64,000 bases of DNA from assembly GCA_031769625.1 (NCBI GenBank), contig JAUIMM010000601.1:5914001-5978000 (forward strand). The letters run 5' to 3'. A program made the translations under genes and the position numbers. Below the pieces are notes generated by a model. The model was not told the DNA's origin, searched no databases, and saw nothing but the letters and a program-made list of their open reading frames with translations. The DNA comes from Taudactylus pleione. Lineage: Eukaryota; Chordata; Amphibia; Anura; Myobatrachidae. Position 1 is the first letter of the stretch; every line of letters begins with the position of its first letter. Positions 46,272 through 57,785 of this stretch are shown here, piece after piece.

Positions 46272-46863
46272 GGAGCTCATTCAGAACCACTCGCTAGATG
46301 CATACACTCGTGCCCAGCGTATGCAAATCTGCACACACCCAGCAAGGCAGGCGATCGCACGGCAAGGCATTAGCACGCCCACTATGTCTTGCCGTGTGAT
46401 CACTTAGTGCATACAGACGCCCACCAGCCTGTCATAAGACGCCCACTTGCGCACGTCATCTCCAGGAAGTGTATGCAACCATTGGTACATCGGGTACCAT
46501 CGGATGCGATCACAGCGCTTGAGGCAGACCATACGCTACCGCAAGCACTGCGATCACTTCAGTGTGTAAATCAACCAGGTGACGTGTACTATGATGCTGC
46601 CTGCTAATCATGCACGCCTCTAAAACAGCGTTAAGACATTCAGGCACGCCTGTGTTCACATCTCCACTCATGTCCAGCCCCTGTCACCACCCACAGACGG
46701 CTTCTCCTGTCACTCACTCTGCTGGGCTGTCTATACTCAGTGAGCGAACACTTCCCGATCTCTTGCACTGGTTCGCGCACGCGCATTGCGATGCATACGT
46801 GGAATGTGAAAATCGGCCAGCTACGAGCGAACGCTTCTTAGCGACCGGGTCTGAATCGAGCCC
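46272..46863. mobile_element. Harbinger-type MITE, GAGCTCATTCAG ends
   Basis: Ends are GGAGCTCATTCAGAACCACT and, inverted, GGGCTCGATTCAGACCCGGT, flanked by TAA on both sides (46269-46271 and 46864-46866). The interior is rich in GCGATC- and GCATACAC-type inverted motifs but less regular than 7712-8236. It has no coding capacity. Confidence 0.85.
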
Positions 46864-46866
46864 TAA

Positions 46867-48206
46867 GCTCCAAAAAGTGCATCTTAATTCAATTTTACAT
46901 TAACCGCTTTGTGCCCATGGATGATTCTTGCAGGAATGGAATCTGCAATCCTTCTTAAGCAGCCTCTGTCCTTCTTTGTAGCTGCCTGCAAAAGGGCAAT
47001 ACAGGGCTTGCCCAGTGTCAGAAGAGGCAGTGAAGTGATAGTGATAGCTATCAATCACTTCAGTGCCAAGATCTTCTCAGAGCTGTCCCTGCAAGATCTG
47101 TTTTATACATATTTAGGTTAAAAATGATAATAAATGTGTTGATCTGGACTGATAATAATCGTGGGATTATTCATGCATTGACCGGTATGTCACTGGTTTG
47201 GTTTGTCTGTTTCCGACCGGTATTAAAACAATTGGTGTTAACGCCACCTCAGAGCTGGCATTAATACCACTGACCTTTTCACAAAGCATAAGCCTGCCAT
47301 CAAAAAACTAAAGTGCACTATCAAGTTTGATCACTGTCCACATTTTTACAGAAAATCTCATGTTGCACAGCTGTGAATTATTATGAATGTGAAAAGGTCT
47401 CTCTATACTCTATCCATAAGCAAAATGAAATGACCCTGGTCCCTTCATAAAAGAAACCATCTGGGTGTAACACTGTAAATCTAGATATTCTGGCAAACTT
47501 GCATAGGTGTACAACATCACAAAAAAGACAAAAAATGGATTACCATGGTCAAAGGAATTAAATGTTCATGAAGTGCCATTTGAACACCTTTGGAGCGGTC
47601 GGAATACTAGTAGTACCTAAATTGGGGAAATTAGAAATGTAAAAAATGCGTGTTATTGATAACTGCAGCGCATATCCCTGAGAGTTATTGTAGCTGAACG
47701 TCACTAATATCAGTGTGCATCTCTATGAGAACAATTGGCGTGTAGTTGGTCACAACAAGGTGCCAGTGTTCTGAATTTGGCACTCCACTAATTAAATCCT
47801 CTCATTATAAAGTATATTTTGTGTAATTTCTTACCAGTAATATTGCTATAAACTATTTGGTTCTTAGGAAATTAAGTAAATGTAATAATGTCATTTCTAG
47901 TTCTAACTTGTTGTAATACTTTCGCTGTATAGTTATAACAAAACTTTGAATACTTAATGAGTATGTGACATTCAGCACCATATAGTTTAAATTAATGCTA
48001 TACAACACAATATAGACAACTTAAAATACCCAAAACATTCAGAAAGTAGATGCTATTAGACTTGCAATACTTTGAACCGCAATGAGAGAAAAGTGTAGGC
48101 TTCCCCAGAAATGTCCAATGCCAGCACTAATCTACACTATAGTAGGGAAAATGGCAGCCCCCTGCCATGGTACCAGCCAGCCCTAGGCTGGTCAGCATGG
48201 GCTATA
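46867..48206. other. Intronic stretch without recognised gene
   Basis: 46890-47120 contains CGCTTTGTGCCCATGGATGA and a repeated AGTGATAGTGATAGCTATCA palindromic part, repeat-like. From 47130 it is AT-rich. No exon is seen. Confidence 0.45.
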
Positions 48207-48480
48207 GGCCCTGATTCAGAGCCGGACGCTCTGACAGAGCGCTCGCTCTGAATCAAGGCCGGTCTTTTTTTTTTTTTAGAACAGCCTCCTGGCCGCTTGC
48301 GTAGCTGTGGGTGACCACCCACAGCTATAGCGAGCAGCCAGGAAGATGGTTGCGATGGTCAAGACCATCATGACCATCGGGCTTGCAACGAGACCCTTGT
48401 GGTATGGTCTCGTTGCCGCAAGCCCCAGAGAACGCCTCCGTCTGGGCAGCCACTCCCCCGGCCTGCCCACCAAAGGTCAC
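48207..48480 (-). mobile_element. Partial multi-hairpin MITE, third copy
   Basis: In inverse orientation to 7712-8236, it keeps the last four hairpins: GGCCCTGATTCAGAG with inverse; CCGCTTGCGTAGCTGTGGGT with inverse; GATGGTTGCGATGGTC with inverse; and GCTTGCAACGAGACC with GGTCTCGTTGCCGCAAGC. It then jumps to AACGCCTCCGTCTGGGCAGC, so the hairpins corresponding to 7951-8013 are deleted. No clear flank duplication. Confidence 0.75.
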
Positions 48481-48670
48481 TCAACATCGACAGCATGATT
48501 AAGAATGTCAGGTTGGGGAAGGGGGGGGGTGTGCAGATCTTCCCCCATCTCTGGACTACAACATTTTTTTGTGGTGCAAAGTTTAATGCCGGGTGATTAC
48601 ACTGAGGTGACTTCCCTCTTTCGAACAGGGTTCCCCCATAGTTTTTTTATTTTATTGCTGTCAGTGCGCA

Positions 48671-50448
48671 TGTCACAGTTGGTGCTAGTGAGTTACCTGT
48701 CTCAGGTGATGAACTGGAATCACTGGAGGCCGGCTGGACTGCATCCATGGGTAACATGAATAGCTCTTTTAATATAAGAAGTGGGTAGCAGTGAGAACTG
48801 CCTTTGGTGATGAGTGACTGGAACTAGAAACTTGAAACGTTGGAGTGAGACCAGAAAGAACTTGGAGGGACCGGACTGGGACCGGCAGGTAGGCTGACTG
48901 AGCTGGTCGGGGTACCAGTAGATGAGCTTGCAGATGGATGGTAGCACGGAAGCTACTTGGTGCAGCTAATGAGCCGTGGGGTGAGTGGACTTAGAGTAAC
49001 CGGACTGGGACCGGCAGGAAGGCTGACTGAGGTGGTCGGGTTACTAATAGATGGGCTTGCAGACGGATGGTAGTGTGGAAGCTACTTGTTGTGGCTTGGG
49101 AAGCCGTGGGTAGACGTTGGTAGCTGGGTGGCTACGTGGAGCGGCTGGATAGCCGTGGGTAGACGCTGGTAGCTGGATGGCTACGTGGAGCGGCTGGATA
49201 GCCGTGGGTAGACGCTGATAGCTGGGTGGCTACGTGGAGCAGCTGTATAGCCGTGGGTGGACACTGGTAGCTGGGTGGCTACGTGGAGCGGCTGGATAGC
49301 TGTGGGTAGACGCTGGTAGCTGGATGGCTACGTGGAGTGGCTGGATAGCCGTGGGTAGACGCTGGTAGCTGGGTGGCTACGTGGAGTGGCTGGATAGCCG
49401 TGGGTGGATGCTGGCAGCTGGGTGGCTACGTGGAGTGGCTGGATAGCCGTGGGTTGACGCTGGTAGCTCGATGGCTACGTGGAGCGGCTGGATAGCCGTG
49501 GGTAGACGCTGGTAGCTGGATGGCTATGTGGAGCGGCTGGATAGCCGTGGGTAGATGCTGGTAGCTGGGTGGCTACGTGGAGTGGCTGGATAGCCGTGGG
49601 TGGATGCTGGTAGCTGGGTGGCTACGTGGAGTGGCTGGATAGCCGTGGGTGGATGCTGGTAGCTGGATGGCTACGTGGAGCGGCTGGATAGCCATGGGTC
49701 GACGCTGGTAACTGGGTGGCTACGTGGAGCAGCTGGATAGCCGTGGGAGAAGCTGGTAGCGTGGAAGCTACATGGTGCGGCCTGGGAGCCGTGTGGAGAA
49801 GCTGGTAGCGTGGAAGCTACTTGGAGCGGCCTGGGAGCCGCAGGTGAAAGATGGTAGCGTGGAGCTACTTGGTGCGGCCTGGGAGCCGTGTGGAGAAGCT
49901 GGTAGCGTGGAAGCTACTTGGAGCGGCCTGGGAGCCATAGGAGAGAGGCTGGTAGCGTGGATAGCTGAACGCAGTAGGCTTACAGATAGCACTGGTCTAG
50001 GAACCAGCAGGAGCCTGGGACACACTGGTACTCAGAGGTACAGCTATAGCACAAGTTGTACACCACGGGACGAAACGAGATGTTCAAGCACTGAGTGCTA
50101 TTAGAGGAGGATCTATATACCCAGAGTCTGGCAGAGATTGGTGGATACAGACAGGTGGTCTGGCAGTGGCATTCTGAGTGGAGCAAGGCACAACATGCAG
50201 AGGGAGTAATCATCTCTGCAGCCCTTGAGAATCAGGACCACACCTGTGATTCCAATTAAGACTAGCAATGCTCACAGACAGAGTAGGGTCCAGGTGTTTA
50301 ATCAGTGTGGGGGGAGAGCAGTCTGCACACACAGAGATGTTACAGCCAGCATGATTCAGCCAGAGCAGATTTCCCAGGAGAATTACAAACACAGGAGCAG
50401 CTGGCAGAGGTTAGTCACAAAAGGTAAAAACTAGCCAGGATTGTGACA
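48671..50448 (-). repeat. 3' LTR of Ty3/Gypsy element 2 (left copy)
   Basis: It starts TGTCACAGTTGGTGCTAGTG and ends AGCCAGGATTGTGACA, matching 52876-54952. It is 1778 bp, shorter than its partner by 299 bp, almost exactly six 49-bp repeat units. Because gag runs on the minus strand, this left copy is the 3' LTR. Confidence 0.95.
49107..49745. repeat. 49-bp minisatellite inside the 3' LTR, ~13 units
   Basis: The unit reads CTGGTAGCTGGGTGGCTACG then TGGAGCGGCTGGATAGCCGT and GGGTAGACG. It contains two short inverted repeats (GTAGC...GCTAC and GGCT...AGCC). A longer relative unit (GTGGAAGCTACTTGGTGCGG) follows at 49745-49960. Confidence 0.95.
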
Positions 50449-50464
50449 GTACCCCCCTCTTCAA
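50449..50464 (-). promoter_or_regulatory. Polypurine tract of Ty3/Gypsy element 2
   Basis: On the minus strand, TTGAAGAGGGGGGTAC lies directly before the 3' LTR start (TGTCACA...). Such tracts prime second-strand synthesis. Element 1 has a very similar tract at 31656-31668. Confidence 0.8.
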
Positions 50465-50668
50465 GGGTGGACTCCGAACACCCAAATAAATACATAGGAG
50501 AACATGAAAAAATGAGACGCCCAGGAAACTGAAAAACTTTCTTCCAAACATGACATTACAGGAGCTTCAAACATAGGAACACCATCACTCTAGAAACATC
50601 TCTTTAGATACCTTCTTAATTCTACATTATTGGGATACCAGGAGTGGAAATTCTTCAAAGGGGATGAT

Positions 50669-52860
50669 TCAAGACCTTCGTCGATTCTTCTTTCTGCTGC
50701 GAGATCGTTTTGTGCCAACCAACAGACATGGGATCTCGGGTAACTCCTGTGGAAATACATGACTGGAAAGGACAGGGTCAAATGGCAGATGGTCTGATAC
50801 CAAATGGTTGTCGAGGAAAGGAGTATTGTCATGCACAGGATCGAATTCAGAATCAGAATCCATGTCCAAAAGAAGATCAGAGGAATTAACTTGACTTGAA
50901 AACCTAGAGGACTCCGAAGATGGGTAGAGGGAAACACAACCAACTCTCATGGTATCATGTTGTTGGTCTCTAAAAGTTCTTTGAGTCTTTTTCTTTCGGA
51001 CTGATTGATCCTGTACCATATGATTTTGAGAAGAGAGTACAGCAGTGTATGCAAGTTTAATATCTGAGGGTGCTGAAATAACTTTAGAATATTTACCAGA
51101 ACAGGTATCTGGAGACAGACACATAGGAGCAAATTCTTTAATAACAGCTTCACTGAAAGTTTTTATACTTAGAAGCTCAGGATCTTTTGACTCGATGAAA
51201 GGGTTGGCCCAGTCCAACGCCTTACCTCTAAAAGAAGTGAAAAGGTATTTAGTAAAGTTGGTAGGAGTGATACCACAAGCTGGATCTGCTTCCATGATTG
51301 CAGCATAATGCTTCAGTAATGCAAAGTATTGCGATAAGTCCCCATCGAAATATATGCATCCTGGAGTATCCGATGAAGTTTGTGTGTTCGAAGATTGTGG
51401 AGCACACTCAGGTGCAGGGCTGGAAGAGACTTGAGGATGCTCCGATTGATGAGGAGTCAAAACAACTGAAGTTGACAGCTGTTCGGTACTTGGACTAACT
51501 AAAGGAACTGGAAGGAGTCCTGAGGAGCCAGAGACAGCAGCTTCAACAATCGAGGCTGAGAACAGACTACAGGAACGGTCATCCTCTGGAACGATATTAG
51601 CAGGAGACGTTGAACAGGAACCAGGATCAGATTTTGTAGTATAAGACTCTTCTCCCTGATAACTGGAACTTGAAACCCCATCCTGAGGCATGAGACTTGA
51701 AACCCCCTCCTGGGGTACGAGACTTGAGATCCCCTTCTGGAATGAGGCACTTGAATTCCCCTCCTGGGGAATAGCACTAGAAACCCCATCCTGGGGTGCG
51801 CAACTTGAGACCCCCTCCTGGGGTGCGCAACTAGAGGTCCCCTCCTGGGGTGCGAGACTTGAGACCCCCTCCTGGGGTGCGAGACTTGAGACCCCCTCCT
51901 GGGGTGCATGACTTGAGACCCCCTCCTGGGGTGCATGACTTGAGACCACCTCTTGGGGTGCGAGACTTGAGACCCCCTCCTGTGGTGCAAGACTTGAAAC
52001 CCCCTCCTGGGGTACGAGACTTTAGAACCCCACCTGGGGCATAATTCTTGTAACCCTCTCCTGGGGTGAGAGACTTAAGGTCCCCTCCTGGAGTACAGAA
52101 CTTGACACTCCCGGTTGGAGTATGGGACCCAAAATCCCCTTCTGGGGAAGCTGACTCGATTTTTCCTTTTGGGGTATGGAACATGAACCCCCTTTTTGGG
52201 ATGCGAGGACAGAGACTTCCTCCTGGGGTGAGTGACTCAAAACCCTTTCTTGGGTTACGAGACTTGAGGACCCTCCTGGGGTTGACAACTGGAGTCCCCT
52301 ACCAGAGCAGGCAGAATACGGGCTGGGACCGGAACAGGCAGAATCCGGGACGGAACCGGAACCGGCAGAATCCGGGACGGGACCGGAACAGGCATTGAGA
52401 CGTTGACACCTGGAACCACTGCTGGAATTGCAAAGGGAACAGTTTTGATAAAGTGGTCAGAAGCTCCACAATAGCGACAGAGATGTAAATCTTTACACCG
52501 CTGGCTTTCAGCCACAGAGAGCTTGGAGTGCGGCTAACTTCGATGTCTCACTTTACTTGGCATGGAAGAATCTTTGGTTCTTAGAGATTCCAAGACAGAG
52601 TTTTTAGTTGAGACAAAGGTAGCTCTAAGAAATTCAGGAATGATCTGAAAGATTTTGCTGAGTAGAGCCTTTAGCTGTTTCAGCAGTTGATGGAGAGTAG
52701 TTAGGGGTTCAGGTAAGATTTGGGTATCATCAAGCCGGTTAGTCAGAATTTGCAGAAGCTGTAGTACTTGATGCTGTACCGCCTCCTGTGAATCCAAGCG
52801 AGTGATTAGGTTACGGAAAGCACTTGATCCAGAATTAGGTGCTTGATCCGCCACCATCAT
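50669..52860 (-). pseudogene. Gag-like gene of Ty3/Gypsy element 2, unusual domain order
   Basis: The minus-strand ATG is at 52860 (MMVADQAP), just inside the 5' LTR. Order seen: a coiled-coil-like N-terminus (LDSQEAVQHQVLQLLQILT); an in-frame TAG near 52529; a zinc-knuckle-like CRYCGASDHFIKTV whose last Cys is Val; VPVPSRILP repeats; a frameshift; about 23 copies of a nine-residue repeat (PQEGVSSHA type); a capsid-like block (YFDGDLSQYFALLKHYAAI ... SFRGKALDWANPFIE); and a basic end (KRSRSRKKNRRRS). In usual Ty3/Gypsy gag the knuckle follows the capsid. No protease, reverse transcriptase or integrase is found between the LTRs, so the element depended on others. Interrupted here. Confidence 0.85.
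51667..52290. repeat. 27-bp in-frame minisatellite in gag, ~23 units
   Basis: The unit TCCTGGGGTGCGAGACTTGA + GACCCCC is 27 bp, a multiple of three, and encodes nine residues on the minus strand. Units diverge towards 52290. The neighbouring GGAACAGGCAGAATCCGGGA repeat (52310-52395) is a second, shorter array coding VPVPSRILP-like units. Confidence 0.95.
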
Positions 52861-52875
52861 TAGGCTTGAACATAC

Positions 52876-54952
52876 TGTCACAGTTGGTGCTAGTGAGTTA
52901 CCTGTCTCAGGTGATGAACTGGAATCACTGGAGGCCGGCTGGACTGGAACCATGGGTAACATGAATAGCTCTTTTAATATAAGAAGTGGATAGCAGTGAG
53001 AACTGCCTTTGGTGATGAGTGACTGGAACTGGAAACTTGAAACGTTGGAGTGAGACCAGAAGGAACTTGGAGGACCGGACTGGGACCGGCAGGTAGGCTG
53101 ACTGAGCTAGTCGGGGTGCCAGTAGATGAGCTTGCAGATGGATGGTAGCACGGAAGCTACTTGGTGCAGCTAATGAGCCGTGGGGTGAGTGGACTTAGAG
53201 TAACCGGACTGGGACCAGCAGGAAGGCTGACTGAGCTGGTCGGGTTACTAGTAGATGGGCTTGCAGACGGATGGTAGCATGGAAGCTACTTGTTGTGGCT
53301 TGGGAAGCCGTGGGTAGACGTTGGTAGCTGGGTGGCTACGGGGAGCGGCTGGATAGCCGTGGGTAGACGCTGGTAGCTGGATGGCTACGTGGAGTGGCTG
53401 GATAGCTGTGGGTAGACGTTGGTAGCTGGGTGGCTATGTGGAGCGGCTGGATAGCCGTGGGTGGATGCTGGTAGCTGGATGGCTACGTGGAGTGGCTGGA
53501 TAGCCGTGGGTAGACGCTGGTAGCTGGGTGGCTACGTGGAGCGGCTGGATAGCCGTGGGTGGATGCTGGTAGCTGGATGGCTACGTGGAGCGGCTGGATA
53601 GCCGTGGGTAGACGCTGGTAGCTGGGTGGCTACGTGGAGCGGCTGGATAGCCGTGGGTGGATGCTGGTAGCTCGATGGCTACGTGTAGCGGCTGGATAGC
53701 CGTGGGTAGACGCTGGTAGCTGGGTGGCTACGTGGAGCGACTGGATAGCCGTGGTTGGACGCTGGTAGCTGGGTGGCTACATGGAGCGGCTAGATAACCG
53801 TGGGTAGACGCTGGTAGCTGGATGGCTATGTGGAGCGGCTGGATAGCCGTGGGTAGACGCTGGTAGCTGGGTGGCTACGTGGAGTGGCTGGATAGCCGTG
53901 GGTGGATGCTGGTAGCTGGATGGCTATGTGGAGCGGCTGGATAGCCGTGGGTAAACGCTGGTAGCTGGATGGCTACGTGGAGCACCTGGATAGCCGTGGG
54001 TAGACGCTGGTAGCTGGATGGCTACGTGGAGCGGCTGGATAGCCATGGATAGACGCTGGTAGCTGGGTGGCTACGTGGAGTGGCTGGATAGCTGTGGGTG
54101 GATGCTGGTAGCTGGATGGCTACGTGGAGCGGCTGGATAGCCGTGGGTGGATGCTGGTAGCTGGATGGCTACGTGAAGCGGCTGGATAGCCGTGGGTCGA
54201 CGCTGGTAGCTGGGTGGCTACGTGGAGCGGCTGGATAGCCGTGGGAGAAGCTGGTAGCGTGGAAGCTACTTGGTGCGGCCTGGGCGCCGTGTGGAGAAGC
54301 TGGTAGCGTGGAAGCTACTTGGAGCGGCTTGGGAGCCGTAGGTGAGAGATGGTAGCGTGGAGCTACTTGGTGCGGCCTGGGAGCCGTGTGGAGAAGCTGG
54401 TAGCATGGAAGCTACTTGGAGCGGCCTGGGAGCCGTAGGTGAGAGGCTGGTAGCGTGGATAGCTGAACGCAGCAGGCTTACAGATAGCACTGGTCTAGGA
54501 ACCAGCCGGAGCCTGGGACACACTGGTACTCAGAGGTACAGCTATAGCACAAGTTGTACACCACGGGACGTAATGAGATGTTCAAGCACTGAGTGCTATT
54601 AGAGGAGGATCTATATACCTAGAGTCTGGCAGCGATTGGTGGAACAGACAGGTGGTCTGGCAGTGGCATTCTGAGTGGAGCAAGGCACAACATGCAGAGG
54701 GAGTAATCATCTCTGCAGCCCTTGAGAATCAGGACCACACCTGTGATTCCAATTAAGACTAGCAATGCTCACAGACAGAGCAGGGTCCAGGTGTTTCATC
54801 AGTGTGGGGGGAGAGCAGTCTGCAGACACAGAGATGTCACAGCCAGCATGATTCAGCCAGAGCAGATGTCCCAGGAGAATTACAAACACAGATCCAAGGA
54901 GCAGCTGGCAGAGGTTAGTCACAAAAGGTAAAAACTAGCCAGGATTGTGACA
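52876..54952 (-). repeat. 5' LTR of Ty3/Gypsy element 2 (right copy)
   Basis: It has the same ends as 48671-50448 (TGTCACAGTTGG... and ...GGATTGTGACA), and is 2077 bp because it holds more minisatellite units. The five bases outside the two LTRs are GCGCA (left) and GCAGA (right), not a clean duplication. Outside the array the two LTRs are very similar, which suggests fairly recent insertion. Confidence 0.95.
53312..54243. repeat. 49-bp minisatellite inside the 5' LTR, ~19 units
   Basis: It has the same unit as 49107-49745. The copy number difference of six accounts for the whole LTR length difference. The longer GTGGAAGCTACTTGG units follow at 54243-54460, as in the other LTR. Confidence 0.95.
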
Positions 54953-56696
54953 GCAGATGTGTGTTCCAATGACACTTTGAGGGTCTTCAAGCCGGCTTGT
55001 ATCATGTCCCCAGTGGTCCTTCAGACTGGTGGGAAAAGTGTTTTTTTATTATCTTTAACCCACCCTCAAAGTGGAGATCTACTCATCATCCGCAGTTTTA
55101 GTATACATGCGGATGACAAATGGGACTCGTCTTCCTTAGCAAAGGGGTTAAAACCCAAATTGTTCCAAGCCATTGTATGGGTGATAACCTAATGATCCAT
55201 ACAACATAAAAGAGACAGTACAGGTGCTGTACTTCTGATACTGCACATTCATTTACAATGTACAGGAAAGGGGTAACCAGGGATAGAAGGGCCAATGGCC
55301 AGATGGGCTGTTGTGGCCACCTGAGAGCACGGACGGCATGCAGAGAGAAGAGCAGGTTCATACCACCATGAGGTGTGACCACATCCGATTTGTGTGTGCG
55401 CGCTAACAATGCCAGGGCCGATTCACGGCCCCAGTGCGTCGCTGCCAGTAACTCATGAATGGTATATTGATCAGGATGCAACACTTTGTAATCTATTGTA
55501 CCAAATTAAAGGCTGATCTGATGTTGTTGCCCAGTAATTACTTTTTGTTAGTAAATAAACACAAATTTTCAAAAAGAAAATATATGCATATTTATGGGAT
55601 ATTAAAAATAGGACTACGTCCAATAAACATTTTATTTTGCAGTATAATTGTAAAAGGAGTGATCTTTTGGATATTTTTTTTATGTAGACGAAATGATTGA
55701 GTTTGTAATTTAAAACTATTGCCAAGGTTATGATTTCAATGAAGAATGTAATTTTACAGAATTTTTGGTTTCTGTTTTTTTTCCTCTAATTTTTTTATCT
55801 ACTACAATTGGCATTGAAATGGCTCCAACTGTACAGACAGCAAAACATCAGATTGGAATAATCAAACCCAATCTGATTACAGTGTGTGTGGCAGCAGGTG
55901 GCTTTATGGTCCTCATTCAGCAGTGCACACTGAATGAGGGGGGAGGGAAGAAGCCAGGATCTCCGTCAGCTGACGGAGATTTCCTGGTTTCTTCCTCTCA
56001 TCTGCGGCGGCCGACTGCGTGACCGCATGAGTCACCTTAGCTGGCCGATGTTCTCGCAGATTATCCGATGCTGCCTTGGACAATGCAGCTCAGATACATA
56101 ATGCAGCAGGAGGCGTGATGCCTCCTGTGCATTACCATATCTGCACAGACAGAATTGCAAAGCTACTTGCGAGCAGCTTTGCAATTCCATCCGTAGCTGA
56201 TTAAGCTGGATGCCTCCATAAGAGGCATTTTCATTCCAATATATGGAGAGTTGAGAGGTATTTTGTTTGTGTGCACACTAGAAGTTAGCAGCCCATGTTA
56301 TAGACTAGTTGTTAACTTCCCTGAAATCTGTCAGAGCCTGCACATTTGCATTACCACCTACTGTAGGAAATTATTTCCCTAAGGCCCCCGTTCCCCCAGG
56401 CTGAGAATCATGTGGGGGATAAGGTCTTGTGGCCGATCCCTGGGTTCTAGCTAGGAAGGACGCCACCTTAGGAAAATATTGCTACAGTAGTGAAACCTTA
56501 ATGTGAAGGGGAAACCTTCTTCCCTTGTCAGCTCTAAAACTGCTTGCTAATGGAAATGTTTTTGAAGCAAAATAAATTAAATTGTTCATTTATAGTTAGT
56601 TTTAAGGACTTATTTTAAAATAACAATTCGTACAGCTAATCATTTTTATGTGTGAATGGCATTATGCAGAATAGTTTTATTAGTGGAGTGCAGTGA
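54953..56696. other. Intronic stretch with a possible MITE
   Basis: 55905-56235 has several discrete hairpins (CCTCATTCAGCAGTGCACAC with TGAATGAGG; CTCCGTCAGCTGACGGAG; AGGAGGCGTGATGCCTCCT; GCAAAGCTACTTGCGAGCAG with CTTTGC), in the style of the multi-hairpin MITEs, but outer ends are not clear. The rest is AT-rich with no exon. Confidence 0.5.
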
Positions 56697-57785
56697 CGTG
56701 CAATGAGGTCATTGGCTGGGAAGGCACACATGGAGATGGGTCTGAGTACTGGGAGACTCTCACTGTAACTCTCCCCTCACTACACTAAGCTTCAGTGTCC
56801 ATTGATTCTCCTACCTGCATCACTGTGTCTTCTCTTGCTGCTGCTGACTGAGGGCCTGATTCGTTATAGATTCCAACTGCGAATGCAATAGCGATTACGA
56901 ATGCAGCTCAACTGCGATAATATGCTAATTCATTGCGATTACAATGACGCCACAGCACTACATAAAGATGCCCACCTTACCTTACACACATCCGTAATGT
57001 TTAGCAAGACGGCGAAAAACATCGGAACAATCGAGTACCATTGCAGCCTCACGCACACTTGCACAAGCTCTCACATTTCTCAGAAAATGCTAACTTCAGT
57101 GTACGCCATCAGGCCTTAGGCTGCGTATGGCATCGCGGTCAATAATTTATGCATGCTCATGCAACAGTGTTCAAACCCACTGGCATGCCTGCAATTCCCT
57201 GACCACCCCCCACTCCCATCACCACCCCCAAACGGCACTTTCTATCAAACACTCTGTGATGGGTCTGCGTAGTCACTGCGATCACATTCCCGATCGCAGT
57301 GCCCACTGCAATGCATGCGCAGTACACAACAATCAGACAATGGCGTGCGTATTAGCAACTGCGTTCCTTGCTGACTCAGGCCCTAAGTTCCAATCTCTTA
57401 ACACTGCAGGGCACTTCCTGGACACATGAGACATCCATGGTGTCCATCAGTGCTCAAGGCATGCCCCCCCATACTCAGTGGCATGCCTCTATTAGCTTTC
57501 TTTCTGTGCAGGTTACCTCCCATGGTGTGGCCCCACCCTTAGCTCTGCAAGCAGTGTCTGACTACACAGAAGCGAGGCTAAGCTGTTGCTGCCTCATCTA
57601 TCTTCTCCCTGCAGTCCCAGGGAGCTCCATAAAGCTGGTGAGTGTTAACTAGAAAAATCATTACAATAAACAAAACAGATGTTTATAACTTATAAATATC
57701 TTCTTTGTATTATTCTAATCATTTTTATATCAAATCGCAGAAGTTTGACAGGGGAGGCTCCGCCTCCCCTGACTGCATGTCGCAT
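56697..57785. mobile_element. hAT-related element, copy similar to 34022-34742
   Basis: It starts CAGTGACGTGCAATGAGGTC and carries TTATAAATATCTTCTTTGTA near its right end, as at 34640. The right terminus (TGACTGCATGTCGC) is near 57784, without a matching 8-bp flank. It is interrupted by the MITE at 56852-57383. Confidence 0.65.
56852..57383. mobile_element. Harbinger-type MITE, GGGCCTGATTC family
   Basis: Ends are GGGCCTGATTCGTTATAGAT and, inverted, GGGCCTGAGTCAGCAAGGAA. Flanks are TGA and TAA. It is 532 bp, collinear with 62963-63490 (GCGATTACGAATGCAG; CCCACCTTACCTTACACACA). Non-coding. Confidence 0.85.

Noticed and set aside
48671..54952. The duplicated blocks as a segmental duplication of host sequence.
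   Set aside because: The blocks start TG and end CA, are flanked inside by a polypurine tract, and enclose a gag gene, so they are LTRs.
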